A DNA stretch of 36,788 bases from Bdellovibrionales bacterium Ga0074137 (GTDB lineage Bacteria > Bdellovibrionota > Bdellovibrionia > Bdellovibrionales > JAMPXM01), in the NCBI GenBank assembly GCA_001464715.1, contig LNDT01000017.1:1-36788 (forward strand). Direction: 5' to 3'. Numbering within the stretch: the stretch's first letter is position 1; every line of letters starts with the position of its first letter. The position numbers were made by a program, and so were the translations under genes. The notes beneath the pieces were generated by a model. It was not told the DNA's origin, made no database searches, and saw only the letters and a program-made list of their open reading frames with translations. This document shows, piece by piece, positions 22,780 through 30,634 of this stretch.

Positions 22780-23703
22780 TTGAGCGATTCAACAAACTAT
22801 TTTCAGACGACCGAGGGTCAGAGTCAGCTGCTTCGCGAGGTCGGAAGTTTGGACTCATTTTACGCCGATGTGGTCGCGGCCGTCGAATACGCCGCCGAAG
22901 CGATCGTTCAGGACGTTTCTTCACGCGGATTTCGCTCGATTCAATCGAAAGCTGAGGCAAAAGCGGATGGAAGTCCGGTCTCAACGGCCGATCAGGCGTC
23001 GCACGAAGTTTTAGTTCAGAAGCTTAAGGAATGCTCGCCATTTCCGATCGTTTCGGAAGAGGACCCCGGTGGCGTGCCGGATCTAGAAAGTGTGCTGGGT
23101 TCGCCGTTTTTCTGGCTCGCCGATCCGCTGGATGGGACTAGAGATTTTTTGGCCGGAGAAAAGTCGTTCGCAGTGTCGCTGGCCTTGATGCGCGTTTCCT
23201 CTGAGGGCGTACGACCATATTTCGGCTGCATTTGTGATCCGACCGAGCAGACCACATGGTGGGGCAGTCGAGAGACTCAGTTGGTGAAGCGGATTCAGGG
23301 CGAAGAAGTCCCTTTGAAGGGCGGCTCGGAAGTCGGGCCAGAAGTCGGGCCAGAAGCGCCGCTTCGTGTGCTTGGCAGTCGCTCGATTCCCAGCGAACGA
23401 ATGAATGATCTCTACAAATTTTGGAACGTCACTGAAGTGACGCGTTTGGGATCGGCGTTAAAGTTTGCTCTCATCGCCGAGGGATCGTTTGATGTGTACC
23501 CAAGGTTCGGTCCGACGTCCGAGTGGGACACAGCCGCAGGCCAGGTACTTTTGGAAATCACCGGCGGCGGATTGATTTCACTTAAGACCGGGCTTCCCAT
23601 GGCCTACGGAAAACCCGCTTGGCGCAACGAAGGCTTCGTTGCCATGCGAACCGAAGCCATGATCGAGACGTGGGTTCCCAAAGTTCGCAGCGCTGTTCGG
23701 TGA
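22780..23703 (+). CDS. cysQ: Inositol-monophosphatase-family protein, probably 3'(2'),5'-bisphosphate nucleotidase
   Basis: A 307-residue Li+-sensitive phosphatase-superfamily protein. Metal-site motifs are all present: KADGSPVSTADQAS, PIVSEEDPGG (Glu), and WLADPLDGTRDF, the signature 'DPLDGT.eF' of the family, then GSALKFALIAEGSFDVYPRF and TSEWDTAAGQVLL. In CysQ the enzyme hydrolyses PAP to AMP in sulfate assimilation. Compared with E. coli CysQ it is longer, with an N-terminal extension of about 25 residues. The start is TTG at 22780; ACGGGGA lies about eight bases upstream. A 12-bp tandem duplication (23329-23352) gives the in-frame EVGPEVGPE. It shares no operon with rpmG (divergent). Confidence 0.82.
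   Translation: MSDSTNYFQTTEGQSQLLREVGSLDSFYADVVAAVEYAAEAIVQDVSSRGFRSIQSKAEAKADGSPVSTADQASHEVLVQKLKECSPFPIVSEEDPGGVPDLESVLGSPFFWLADPLDGTRDFLAGEKSFAVSLALMRVSSEGVRPYFGCICDPTEQTTWWGSRETQLVKRIQGEEVPLKGGSEVGPEVGPEAPLRVLGSRSIPSERMNDLYKFWNVTEVTRLGSALKFALIAEGSFDVYPRFGPTSEWDTAAGQVLLEITGGGLISLKTGLPMAYGKPAWRNEGFVAMRTEAMIETWVPKVRSAVR
23329..23352 (+). repeat. 12-bp tandem duplication in the cysQ-like gene
   Basis: GAAGTCGGGCCA occurs twice in direct succession, followed by another GAAG. In frame it encodes EVGPEVGPE in a surface-loop region just after KRIQGEEVPLKGGS, a likely slippage duplication. Confidence 0.9.
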
Positions 23704-23749
23704 TCATCTATTTACTGACGTTATTGTTTTCGATTGCTAATGAAATCGA

Positions 23750-24457
23750 ATGGGTAAAATTGAAAACGAAATTCGCTTTCTAAAGATCTATGCGGGACTT
23801 CTCACGCTTGTTTGTGTGGGGCTCGCTGCAGCAATTTTCATCTTAGTTTCAAACACAAAGTTCGATGAAATTGATGTCGAGAGAATCAATGTTCTGGAAA
23901 AAGATGGGACGCTTCGCCTCGTTATTTCTAACAAAGAGCGGCAGCATCCAGGCGTCATGGACGGGATAACCTACGAAGAGCGTCGAGGAAAAAGACCGCC
24001 GGGCCTTATGTTTTTTAACGAAAAAGGAGATGAGCTTGGCGGCTTGGTCTTCGATGGCAATAGCGACAAAGGCCAAGGCGGATCGCTCACCTTTGACAAA
24101 TTTCGCGGCGACCAGACTATCCAGTTCATTCATGAAGAAGGTAAGGACGAAACCTATTTCGCTGGTTTAAAAATGAGCGATCAGAATATGCCACTCAATG
24201 ACCTCATCAAAAAACAAAAAGAAATCTCCGACCTTCCGACGAAAGAGGCTCAAGATTCCGCTTATCAGGCGCTCCGCGATCAAGGTCTCCTGATGACCGA
24301 GCGCCTAAGGTTGGGCAAAGAGCGAGATAAGTCCTCGATCATCAAAATGAAAGATGCAAAAGGAAGAGTGCGACTTGAACTTAAAGTCGAAGCTGAAGGC
24401 GCAGCATCAATAAGTTTTCTCGATGAATCCGGGAAGGTTGTTCAGCGCTTTCCCTAA
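23750..24457 (+). CDS. Membrane-anchored protein of unknown function
   Basis: A 235-residue protein with a short cytoplasmic N-terminus (MGKIENEIRFLK), one membrane span (IYAGLLTLVCVGLAAAIFIL) and a periplasmic domain with repeated beta motifs: FDEIDVERINVLEKDGTLRLVIS, then MFFNEKGDELGGLVFDG, GGSLTFDKFRGDQTI, and near the end MKDAKGRVRLELKVE plus SFLDESGKVVQRF. Similar proteins with 'dvERiNivEkdGtlRlvisNk' occur in several phyla, always uncharacterised. It may be a surface-adhesion or sensing protein; nothing more can be supported. The start has no clear ribosome binding site. Confidence 0.75.
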   Translation: MGKIENEIRFLKIYAGLLTLVCVGLAAAIFILVSNTKFDEIDVERINVLEKDGTLRLVISNKERQHPGVMDGITYEERRGKRPPGLMFFNEKGDELGGLVFDGNSDKGQGGSLTFDKFRGDQTIQFIHEEGKDETYFAGLKMSDQNMPLNDLIKKQKEISDLPTKEAQDSAYQALRDQGLLMTERLRLGKERDKSSIIKMKDAKGRVRLELKVEAEGAASISFLDESGKVVQRFP

Positions 24458-24527
24458 AATTCAAAAGCCTGGGCGAAGTAATTTTTTTTAACAAAGAGTC
24501 GAGTGAGTCTGGTAGAGGATCTGCCGA

Positions 24528-25520
24528 ATGGACGTGTTGGCGGACTTGATCGCAAAGGCGAACCGGGAATTTTCGGCGGAATATGCTATCGGCGATGTCG
24601 GTGGAATTTCGAACCATTTGCCAATGTGTCTCTTCGCACTAAGAAAACTGGGCGCCGATGACGTTAGGCTTCAAAATTTCTACTCGTCCTACTCCGATAG
24701 TTTACTTCCAAGAAAAACATCTGAAAATTTTCAACCCGAAGTTTGGCAGAGGTTTCTCGGTCGAAATTCATTTAACGTGGAATTCCACAATCTTTTCCGT
24801 TCAAGAATAGGATCTGTTGGTGTCGAGAAGTGTCTCGTCGATAGTTTGGCGGAACTCCTGCCTGGGATTGGCGGGGCGGCATTTCATCCGTTGATTCGAC
24901 TCGCCTACGCTTTGGAGCTTGGTCAGATTGACGAGATCGCTGAGGCGCTGGCTTCATGGGGCATGGGGTACGTCGATTTTGGCGGATTCAACTTGAATAA
25001 GCCAAGGTCCTCAAAATCGCCGGAAGAAATTCTGAGACTATTTAGTGTGAGCGATTTGTTTCCTTCGGAGAAATATCAGGGACCCAGCGTCGTTGCTCGC
25101 ATGCAAGCGGCAGCGAACGATGAAGACTTTTGGAGCCTTTTTGCGATCCCCGTTGATCTCCGACTAGACCAAATGGCGAACTGCGCGATTAGGATTTTTC
25201 TGTCTAAACCGACCTTCACGGGTCTGCATTTGGTAACATCTTGTCATGCCGCGCGCGTCCTGAGCGAAAAAGTCGGGCCTATCGGTGGCCTGTTGGAAAA
25301 CTTGTGGCTTCCGTTCTGCCTGGCTTATGTGACGACCGGAGCGCCCAAAGTCTTAGAAGACTTTAAAGACGATCGACTCGAGTGGAACGAACTTTTCGAA
25401 AAAGCCATCCACTCCGACAACGATCATTGGTGCAAGTTCGTCCATACATGTTCCGAAGAGAACAAGGTCTACCGTTCGCGCTACTACCAGTTGGCGGCGA
25501 CGAAGTATTTGAACGGCTAA
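24528..25520 (+). CDS. Questin-oxidase-like family protein
   Basis: A 330-residue protein. The family hallmark is the start region FSAEYAIGDVGGISNHLPMC with LFALRKLGADDVRLQNFYSSY, and LPGIGGAAFHPLIRLAYALELGQIDEIAEALA near residue 110. These match the questin oxidase (DUF4243) family, named after a fungal Baeyer-Villiger-type enzyme of anthraquinone breakdown, but bacterial members have unknown substrates. The later part, ASWGMGYVDFGGF, FTGLHLVTSCHAARVLSE and a conserved histidine in DNDHWCKFVHTCSEENKVYRSRY, is also typical. The gene stands alone between unrelated neighbours. No signal peptide. Confidence 0.82.
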   Translation: MDVLADLIAKANREFSAEYAIGDVGGISNHLPMCLFALRKLGADDVRLQNFYSSYSDSLLPRKTSENFQPEVWQRFLGRNSFNVEFHNLFRSRIGSVGVEKCLVDSLAELLPGIGGAAFHPLIRLAYALELGQIDEIAEALASWGMGYVDFGGFNLNKPRSSKSPEEILRLFSVSDLFPSEKYQGPSVVARMQAAANDEDFWSLFAIPVDLRLDQMANCAIRIFLSKPTFTGLHLVTSCHAARVLSEKVGPIGGLLENLWLPFCLAYVTTGAPKVLEDFKDDRLEWNELFEKAIHSDNDHWCKFVHTCSEENKVYRSRYYQLAATKYLNG

Positions 25521-25828
25521 ATGCAGGTCGCCTTCAATTTTCAGAGGCCAAGTTAAATCGTGACTCGCGAGCTCACTAGAAATTTTAATGTTGACTGCAG
25601 TTTTTCGGAAAAGCGCTATCCAATTTGATCCGCAGTTCGTGGTTGATTGGACGTACCTTCTTTTCTTGCACGCGTTGCGGGCGAGTGACTTTTTGTAAGA
25701 GTTGATCCCGGCTGCGTCCCCTTCGCAGAAGACTCGATGTTGCGCTTATAAGCGAGGAAAATTTCTGTTTTAAAAACGGTGGTAGATATTCTTGTGAAAC
25801 ATACGAAGTCTTTCGCAAAGGAGAAACT
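25521..25828. other. Noncoding region before the HNH gene
   Basis: About 310 bases without a gene. It contains a CTGCG-TCCCCTT-CGCAG hairpin around 25711 and a TTGACT box near 25589, but no convincing -10 pairing. Presumably holds the HNH promoter. Confidence 0.4.
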
Positions 25829-26821
25829 ATGAACTCGTTTAAAAATCTCACGAATCAAAACCTCGTTTTGAAACTTCGCGCCATGGTCGCCGAAGAGCGA
25901 AAGGTGACGCTCCAGATTTTGCACCTGATCAACGAAGCGCACAGTCGGCGTCTCTACGCCGAAGCTGGATATCCAAGCCTGTTTGAATGGCTGACCAAGG
26001 CGCTTGGCTACTCGGCGGCGGCGGCGATGCGGCGAATTGAATCGGCGCGCGCTCTTCGTGAAGTTCCTGCGATAGAACAAAAGATTGAGTCGGGAGAGCT
26101 CAACCTGACGAACCTCGCAAAAGTTCAAACTGTGATTCGCGCCGAAGAGAAACGAACGGGTGAACGACTGAGTCTTGAAAAACGGACCGAGACTTTTTCT
26201 CTGGTCGAACAAAAATCATCACGCGATGCCGAAATGATTTTGGTGACTGCGTTTCCTGAAGCCGCACAGTCTTTTGCAAAACCAGAAACTGTGCGATCCA
26301 TCAGCGAAACAGAGGTTCGCGTTCAAGTGACTCTGACGTGTCAGCAGCTTCAAAAACTCTACCGTGTGCGCGAGGTCAATTCGCACTCTCACTTTGGAGC
26401 ATCGCTGTCAGAAATCATCGATATGCTTGCAAGTTCTTATTTGGAAAAGAAGGATCCGCTTCTGCGTGAGGTCAAACCGCGATCTCAGAAGAATGCGTCT
26501 TCGTCACCGGACGCCGAACCGATTTCACTTCCGGCGCCGGAAGTGACACCGGATAAAGTAGAGATCGTGCGCATACCAATCTCACCTTCGCTAAGAAATG
26601 CAGTTCTTAGAATTGCTACCGGGCAGTGCCAATTCGTCGAGCCTAGGACGGGCCATCGGTGTGAGAGTCGAAGTCTTCTTGAGATCGATCACATAGTTCC
26701 CGTTTCACTTGGTGGGGGCAATGACCTGGCGAATCTTCGCGTCCTTTGCCGCACGCACAATCTTGCTGCTGCGGAACGAATTCTTGGACGAGAGCTTCTT
26801 CAGCCATTCCGGCGGTTGTAG
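25829..26821 (+). CDS. HNH endonuclease-family protein of Bdellovibrio-like type
   Basis: A 330-residue protein. The N-terminal 130 residues form a helical, DUF222-like region (KLRAMVAEERKVTLQILHLI, then YPSLFEWLTKALGYSAAAAMRRIESARAL). A Pro/Ser linker follows, and the C-terminal HNH domain carries CQFVEPRTGHRC, LEIDHIVPVSLGGGNDLANLRVLCRTHN, with the His of DHIVP and the terminal CRTHN motif. The Cys pair suggests a structural zinc. The ribosome binding site AAGGAG lies five bases before the ATG. Similar proteins are present in several copies per genome in Bdellovibrio; their role is uncertain, and it may have moved as a repeat unit. Nuclease activity is inferred from the domain. Confidence 0.9.
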   Translation: MNSFKNLTNQNLVLKLRAMVAEERKVTLQILHLINEAHSRRLYAEAGYPSLFEWLTKALGYSAAAAMRRIESARALREVPAIEQKIESGELNLTNLAKVQTVIRAEEKRTGERLSLEKRTETFSLVEQKSSRDAEMILVTAFPEAAQSFAKPETVRSISETEVRVQVTLTCQQLQKLYRVREVNSHSHFGASLSEIIDMLASSYLEKKDPLLREVKPRSQKNASSSPDAEPISLPAPEVTPDKVEIVRIPISPSLRNAVLRIATGQCQFVEPRTGHRCESRSLLEIDHIVPVSLGGGNDLANLRVLCRTHNLAAAERILGRELLQPFRRL

Positions 26822-26955
26822 TTCGCCGAGCGCTGTTGTCATCACCATATTTTCGGCCGCGCTTGCGGCGACGCCGAAATTTTGGAAATCAGCATGCTCT
26901 GCGACGCTGGCGCAAAAATCGCTATGCTACGTAGGTAGAATGGGGTCTTGGCCCG

Positions 26956-27852
26956 TTGATGATGGCTGGACCCGAAGAGTGGTTGGAAAAAATGAGTGTT
27001 CAAAGTGAGTTCTTGCAAGATTCTTGGTGCCAAGTCGTTGAATCGACGAACGAAAATTCGTTAACGTCGTCTTCACGACTTTTTGATCAACAAATAGCAG
27101 CTGTGCCGAAAAGCGGCGCTGCTTTAGAAAAAAGCTCCTGGGGAACTGCGATTCTCATCGGCCTTTCCCTTGTGAGTCTTTTGATGACGACGGCATGTTC
27201 GGGCTCTCTGAACGATCGCGCCGGGCAAGGTGGTCCTCCATCTGAAATTCAGTTTTCAACAGACACGACCGACGCCGGCGGGGATCCAAGATCGGCCGGA
27301 AGCCTACCTTTCTCGTCGGAGTCAGATCAAAATTCTTCGTCGTCAGGCAACGAATCGAATGGCGCTGAATCCAACGGCGGCCGAACCACCGACGGCGCCT
27401 CGAGTTTAGATGCCAATGAGTTTTCAGAGCGTCTTCGCGTTGTTTCGGGGTGGCTAAAGTTTGTGAGACAAGAAAAAGTGGCGCAACTTATCGCACACAA
27501 CGTGGCTCGAGAGAATTCGGGCGAAAAGCTACCGAGTGTGAACCCGGCCCACTTGAACGCTGAAGTGAAGTCTTTGATCGACGCTTCTACTATCAATTGG
27601 TCTGAGTTTAAGCGATGGCGCCAACTGATTGCGGTTCCGGCGGCGGCAGGAACTTTTCCTTACGCAAAGTCTGTGGACGTGACGGCCTTCGACGCGAAGT
27701 CCTTGGATTCGGCGGCGCTGTTGCTGACAATCGCGGCATCGCCCGACGAGCTGATGAACATTGATCAACTTCTGGTTCAGCCCAATCTTCAACTTTCAGT
27801 TCAGCCCAATCTTCAACTTTCAGTTGAAAGTACGGCCGGCGCTGGCTACTGA
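26956..27852 (+). CDS. Lipoprotein of unknown function with an unusually long N-terminus
   Basis: A 298-residue frame. The lipobox LLMTTAC, preceded by the hydrophobic GTAILIGLSLVSLL, places the lipid-modified cysteine at about residue 81, which is too far from the ATG at 26956 for a normal signal peptide. A GTG at 27102 would give a standard one (MPKSGAALEKSSWGTAILIG); ATG 26992 is another option. No candidate has a clear ribosome binding site. The mature part starts with a Ser/Gly/Asn-rich linker, then a helical region (ERLRVVSGWLKFVRQEKVAQLIAHNVA). Near the end the octapeptide VQPNLQLS occurs twice. The stop lies 7 bases before the MazG-like gene. No family recognised. Confidence 0.65.
   Translation: MMMAGPEEWLEKMSVQSEFLQDSWCQVVESTNENSLTSSSRLFDQQIAAVPKSGAALEKSSWGTAILIGLSLVSLLMTTACSGSLNDRAGQGGPPSEIQFSTDTTDAGGDPRSAGSLPFSSESDQNSSSSGNESNGAESNGGRTTDGASSLDANEFSERLRVVSGWLKFVRQEKVAQLIAHNVARENSGEKLPSVNPAHLNAEVKSLIDASTINWSEFKRWRQLIAVPAAAGTFPYAKSVDVTAFDAKSLDSAALLLTIAASPDELMNIDQLLVQPNLQLSVQPNLQLSVESTAGAGY
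27775..27822 (+). repeat. 24-bp in-frame tandem repeat at the 3' end of the lipoprotein gene
   Basis: Two exact copies of a 24-base unit, starting GTTCAGCCCAATCTTCAACT and ending TTCA, encode VQPNLQLS twice. The bases just after it (GTTGAAAG) can pair with the repeat, giving a short hairpin, so slippage during replication is a likely origin. Confidence 0.9.
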
Positions 27853-27859
27853 TGGCGGC

Positions 27860-28177
27860 ATGTCGGACATCAGATCACTCGAAGAAAAAGTGCGTGTCTT
27901 TTGCGAGGCCCGCGATTGGCGTCGCTTTCACACAATCAAGAATCTCGCCATAGGTGCGGTGACCGAAGCCTCAGAGCTCGTCGAGCCGTTTCGGTTTCTC
28001 ACAGACGAAGAGAGTCAGAAGTTCGTCGAAACACCCGAGGGCCGCGTCGCGGTCGAAGATGAAATGGCCGATGTTTTGTTTTTCCTTCTCCGCATCGCGA
28101 ATCTTCAAAAAATTGATCTGGCTCAGGCTCTCGAGCGAAAGCTCGTGAAGAATGCGATCAAATACCCAGCGCCTTAG
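27860..28177 (+). CDS. MazG-like nucleotide pyrophosphohydrolase
   Basis: A 105-residue protein starting MSDIRSLEEKVRVFC at ATG 27860; a longer open frame overlaps the lipoprotein gene and encodes only the tandem repeat, so it is not used. The MazG-type fold is visible in DWRRFHTIKNLAIGAVTEASELVEPFRF, carrying the EASELVE metal motif, then VEDEMADVLFFLLRIANLQKIDLAQALERKLVKNAIKYP, carrying the EMAD motif. Small proteins of this type (RS21-C6/dCTPase-like) hydrolyse non-canonical or excess NTPs. It begins 7 bases behind the lipoprotein stop and may be translationally coupled. No strong ribosome binding site. Confidence 0.9.
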   Translation: MSDIRSLEEKVRVFCEARDWRRFHTIKNLAIGAVTEASELVEPFRFLTDEESQKFVETPEGRVAVEDEMADVLFFLLRIANLQKIDLAQALERKLVKNAIKYPAP

Positions 28178-28281
28178 AACACTTTGTTACATAATTCGTC
28201 GGGTCTAGTGTTGACCGTAAACTCTCGGCAAAGCGACGATGTTAGGGAACAATCGAAGGGTTGAATAAAAAAGGAGTTTTC

Positions 28282-28995
28282 ATGGCGTTTCGTTTCTTAC
28301 CAGTCAAAACAGCCGCAGCATTGTTGGCCCTCGTCGTCGCTGGCACATTGGCTGGTGGACTTTCAGGCTGCGGTCCCTCGGATAAACAAATTCAAGACTG
28401 GGTTGAGAAGAATCCTGAGACCATCATCAAGTCGCTTCAAGGTTTTCAGCGCAAACAGCAGGAAGACAATCAGCCAAAACCAGAAATGGTAAAAGAGTTC
28501 TCAAAAGAGCTCTTTGAAAATCCAGGAAGTCCGTCCGTCGGTACCGGCAAAGTTAAGATCGCTTACTTCTTTGATTTTAATTGCGGCCATTGCACAAAGC
28601 AGGGCGAGACGATCAATGAGGTTTTGAAAAAAACAAAAGACGTCACTATCGTTTACAAAAATTTTCCGATCTTGGCTCCTTCGTCCGAGATGATGGCGCG
28701 CGCGACGCTCGCGGCCCATCAGCAGGGGCGTTACAAAGATTTCTATGATGGTCTTTATAAGTCGCAGAGCAAAGACGAAGCCGCGATGGAAAAAGTCGCA
28801 AAAAGTTTGAAGCTGGATGTCGCCAAGTGGAAAGCCGATATGGCCGGCGAAGCTGTCACAGCAGAACTCGCACACGTTCGTCAGTTGGCTGAGAAAATGA
28901 AGCTTTCTGGAACGCCGATTCTTGCTATCGCTCCGGATCAGATTTTCCCTGGCCGTGTCGATCAGCTGATGGAAATCGTTCAGAAAGCTCTTTAG
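28282..28995 (+). CDS. DsbA-like thioredoxin-fold lipoprotein
   Basis: A 237-residue protein. ATG 28282 is chosen for the AAGGAG five bases before it; an upstream TTG at 28261 would place that site inside the gene. The signal peptide ends in the lipobox GGLSGC with Cys30, so it is membrane-anchored. After a helical linker the thioredoxin fold starts at VKIAYFFDFNCGHC with active-site CGHC (101-104), and KLSGTPILAI gives the cis-proline loop. This resembles DsbA/ScsC-type thiol-disulfide oxidoreductases. Substrates unknown; disulfides in the many secreted Cys proteins of this window are natural candidates. Confidence 0.9.
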   Translation: MAFRFLPVKTAAALLALVVAGTLAGGLSGCGPSDKQIQDWVEKNPETIIKSLQGFQRKQQEDNQPKPEMVKEFSKELFENPGSPSVGTGKVKIAYFFDFNCGHCTKQGETINEVLKKTKDVTIVYKNFPILAPSSEMMARATLAAHQQGRYKDFYDGLYKSQSKDEAAMEKVAKSLKLDVAKWKADMAGEAVTAELAHVRQLAEKMKLSGTPILAIAPDQIFPGRVDQLMEIVQKAL

Positions 28996-29007
28996 TAAGT
29001 CCGGACA

Positions 29008-29030
29008 CGCTGACCAACGTCAGCGCGTTT
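29008..29030 (+). terminator. Hairpin terminator candidate after the DsbA-like gene
   Basis: CGCTGAC-CAAC-GTCAGCG forms a perfect 7-bp stem (29008-29025) followed by CGTTT. It stands between the convergent DsbA-like and gloB genes; the T-run is short, so termination is plausible but not certain. Confidence 0.5.
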
Positions 29031-29823
29031 AAAATCGATTTCTTAGTTCACGCCAGCGACGAAATTCGCTGGCGTCTTTCGTTCGAAGGAACGGATTCAA
29101 ATTCACTTCTGACTCGAGCGTGGGGGCTTTGCGCGGTTCCCGAGATTGCGTGGCCCGAGCGAGCTTAGATTGAATTGCAACACGGTCAATCAGCGAATGA
29201 TCTCCTTCAGTGCTTCCACGAGAAAGCCAGAAGAGAGCATTTTTTTCTGTGTACTCGTGACCAAAATGAATTCGGCTTTGAGGCGGAAGAGACTTTATTT
29301 TCTGAAGACTTAAAAAAAGTTGCTCGGGAGTTCCCTCAAGACATCGACCGCAGCCCAAAGAAAAAAGCGTATCGCCGACAAAAACATCGACGCCGCTCTT
29401 TGAGCGAAGCACGTAGGCTAACTGACCCTCTGTATGGCCAGGGATTTCCAAAGCAGTGATTGAGGGCAAAGTCGCAGACGAATCGGGCGGCGTCCTTTCT
29501 TCTTCGCCCAGCGACCCCCACGTCACTGTTTCACCGTCGGCCATGGTAAAGCGAGGCCCACCGCCAGCCGCTCCGGGAATTCGGTCTCGGTCGCGCTTTG
29601 AGGACCCGACTGGAACCGGAGGCAGCTCTGAAAGGCCTCCGATGTGATCGTAATGATGGTGGGTCGCAAGAATGGCCTTCAGCTTTAAGTTCTGCGATTT
29701 AATTTCGCTTAAGAATGGCGAGGCCTCGCTGGGATCAATGATGACACAGCTGCGGTCATCGTCGTCGATCAGCAGGTAAGATAAATTGTCAGAGAGGCAT
29801 GGAATCGTCTGAATGCGTATCAT
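29029..29823 (-). CDS. gloB: Hydroxyacylglutathione hydrolase (glyoxalase II)
   Basis: A 264-residue metallo-beta-lactamase-fold enzyme that hydrolyses S-lactoylglutathione to D-lactate and glutathione. Visible motifs: N-terminal IQTIPCLSDNLSYLLI, the dinuclear site ATHHHYDHIGGL, EIPGHTEGQLAYVL, the bridging Asp in VFVGDTLFSLGCGRCLEGTPEQL, and HFGHEYTEKNALF. The C-terminal segment NLNPFLRTKDASEFRRWRELRNR gives the substrate-binding tail. It completes the glyoxalase pathway with gloA at 15599-16000, but they are far apart. Ribosome binding site is weak (CCTGAA before the ATG). Confidence 0.95.
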   Translation of the reverse strand: MIRIQTIPCLSDNLSYLLIDDDDRSCVIIDPSEASPFLSEIKSQNLKLKAILATHHHYDHIGGLSELPPVPVGSSKRDRDRIPGAAGGGPRFTMADGETVTWGSLGEEERTPPDSSATLPSITALEIPGHTEGQLAYVLRSKSGVDVFVGDTLFSLGCGRCLEGTPEQLFLSLQKIKSLPPQSRIHFGHEYTEKNALFWLSRGSTEGDHSLIDRVAIQSKLARATQSREPRKAPTLESEVNLNPFLRTKDASEFRRWRELRNRF

Positions 29824-29843
29824 TTCAGGTCTAATTTGAACAC

Positions 29844-30365
29844 GTGAGGGCTCGACGCTTCAATCTGTCTCTGCGACAATATGAGAAGATGATCAACAGA
29901 GTCGAAGTTTCATTGCTGGGCCGCGACCGAGCGGTGGTTGAATTTCACGTCGCGGATGAAACACCGGAAGCCACGATTGAACGACTTGAAGTTGAAGCTT
30001 CGGGCTGCACGAAATTTCTTGAACGCCTGAATCTGTTGATCGACCAGATTCGCCAACTTCCGAAGGCGGATCGTCGACTTCAAGGAAGCCAGGCGCTTAA
30101 CGATCTAATTCCTAAAGACAGAGACCACGTGTCCATTCTAATACGAGAGTTGATCTTAAAAGCGCGAAACCAGTTTGAGCGACCCTACAAAGACATAGAG
30201 CTTTGCCACTGTCGTGGCGTGCCCACCGATGTTGTCGATCGTGCGATCGTTTCAGGGTGTCAAACCGTCGCCAGCGTCGCACGAGCCACGTCGGCCGGCA
30301 CATCCTGCGGTACATGTAAGCCCGACACCGAAGCGATGATCGAGTTTCGTTTAAAATCGCTTTAA
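29844..30365 (+). CDS. BFD-type [2Fe-2S] protein with an extra N-terminal domain
   Basis: A 173-residue protein. The C-terminal part is a BFD-like (bacterioferritin-associated ferredoxin) domain: CHC (121, 123), 31 residues, then CGTC (155-158), with DRAIVSGCQTVASVARATSAGTS between. The N-terminal 110 residues contain FHVADETPEATIERLEVEASGCTKFLERLNLLIDQI, a pattern that recalls small Fe-S scaffold or TSCPD domains in its 'GC..fl' motif, but this is only a resemblance. The GTG at 29844 or ATG at 29889 may be the start; neither has a proper ribosome binding site. The stop overlaps that of a second BFD gene on the other strand. Role in electron transfer or cluster handling is inferred. Confidence 0.75.
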   Translation: MRARRFNLSLRQYEKMINRVEVSLLGRDRAVVEFHVADETPEATIERLEVEASGCTKFLERLNLLIDQIRQLPKADRRLQGSQALNDLIPKDRDHVSILIRELILKARNQFERPYKDIELCHCRGVPTDVVDRAIVSGCQTVASVARATSAGTSCGTCKPDTEAMIEFRLKSL

Positions 30366-30634
30366 CGTCTTCGGTCTTTTTTTTGTTTTACGGGGCGAAC
30401 CGGTGTCGACTTGAATTCACCAGTCTTTAAGTAGTCGTCAAGCATCGGTCCCAAATAACGGCGACACGAACCTCCGCACGGTCCCACACCTGCTGTTGTG
30501 CGATCAAAAATTTTATTGAGAGTGTCGCAACCCGTTCGAATTGCAGTTTCAATTTCACCGCGTGTGATCTGATTGCAGAGGCAGACGATCTCTGCGCTTG
30601 CCTCCGTTTTTGGTCCCTTTTTTGGTCCCGTCAT
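30362..30634 (-). CDS. BFD-type [2Fe-2S] protein
   Basis: A 90-residue protein with a BFD-like domain: CLC (18, 20), 32 residues, then CGGSC (53, 57). The spacing C-x3-C is wider than the usual C-x2-C and resembles the 'GPC.G..C' form seen in some dehydrogenase-linked BFD domains. The segment NQITRGEIETAIRTGCDTL is typical. The start codon overlaps the stop of the upstream DHH gene (ATGA), so they are translationally coupled. Its stop overlaps that of the convergent, larger BFD gene by four bases. A basic tail (KQKKDRRR) ends the protein. Confidence 0.8.
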   Translation of the reverse strand: MTGPKKGPKTEASAEIVCLCNQITRGEIETAIRTGCDTLNKIFDRTTAGVGPCGGSCRRYLGPMLDDYLKTGEFKSTPVRPVKQKKDRRR

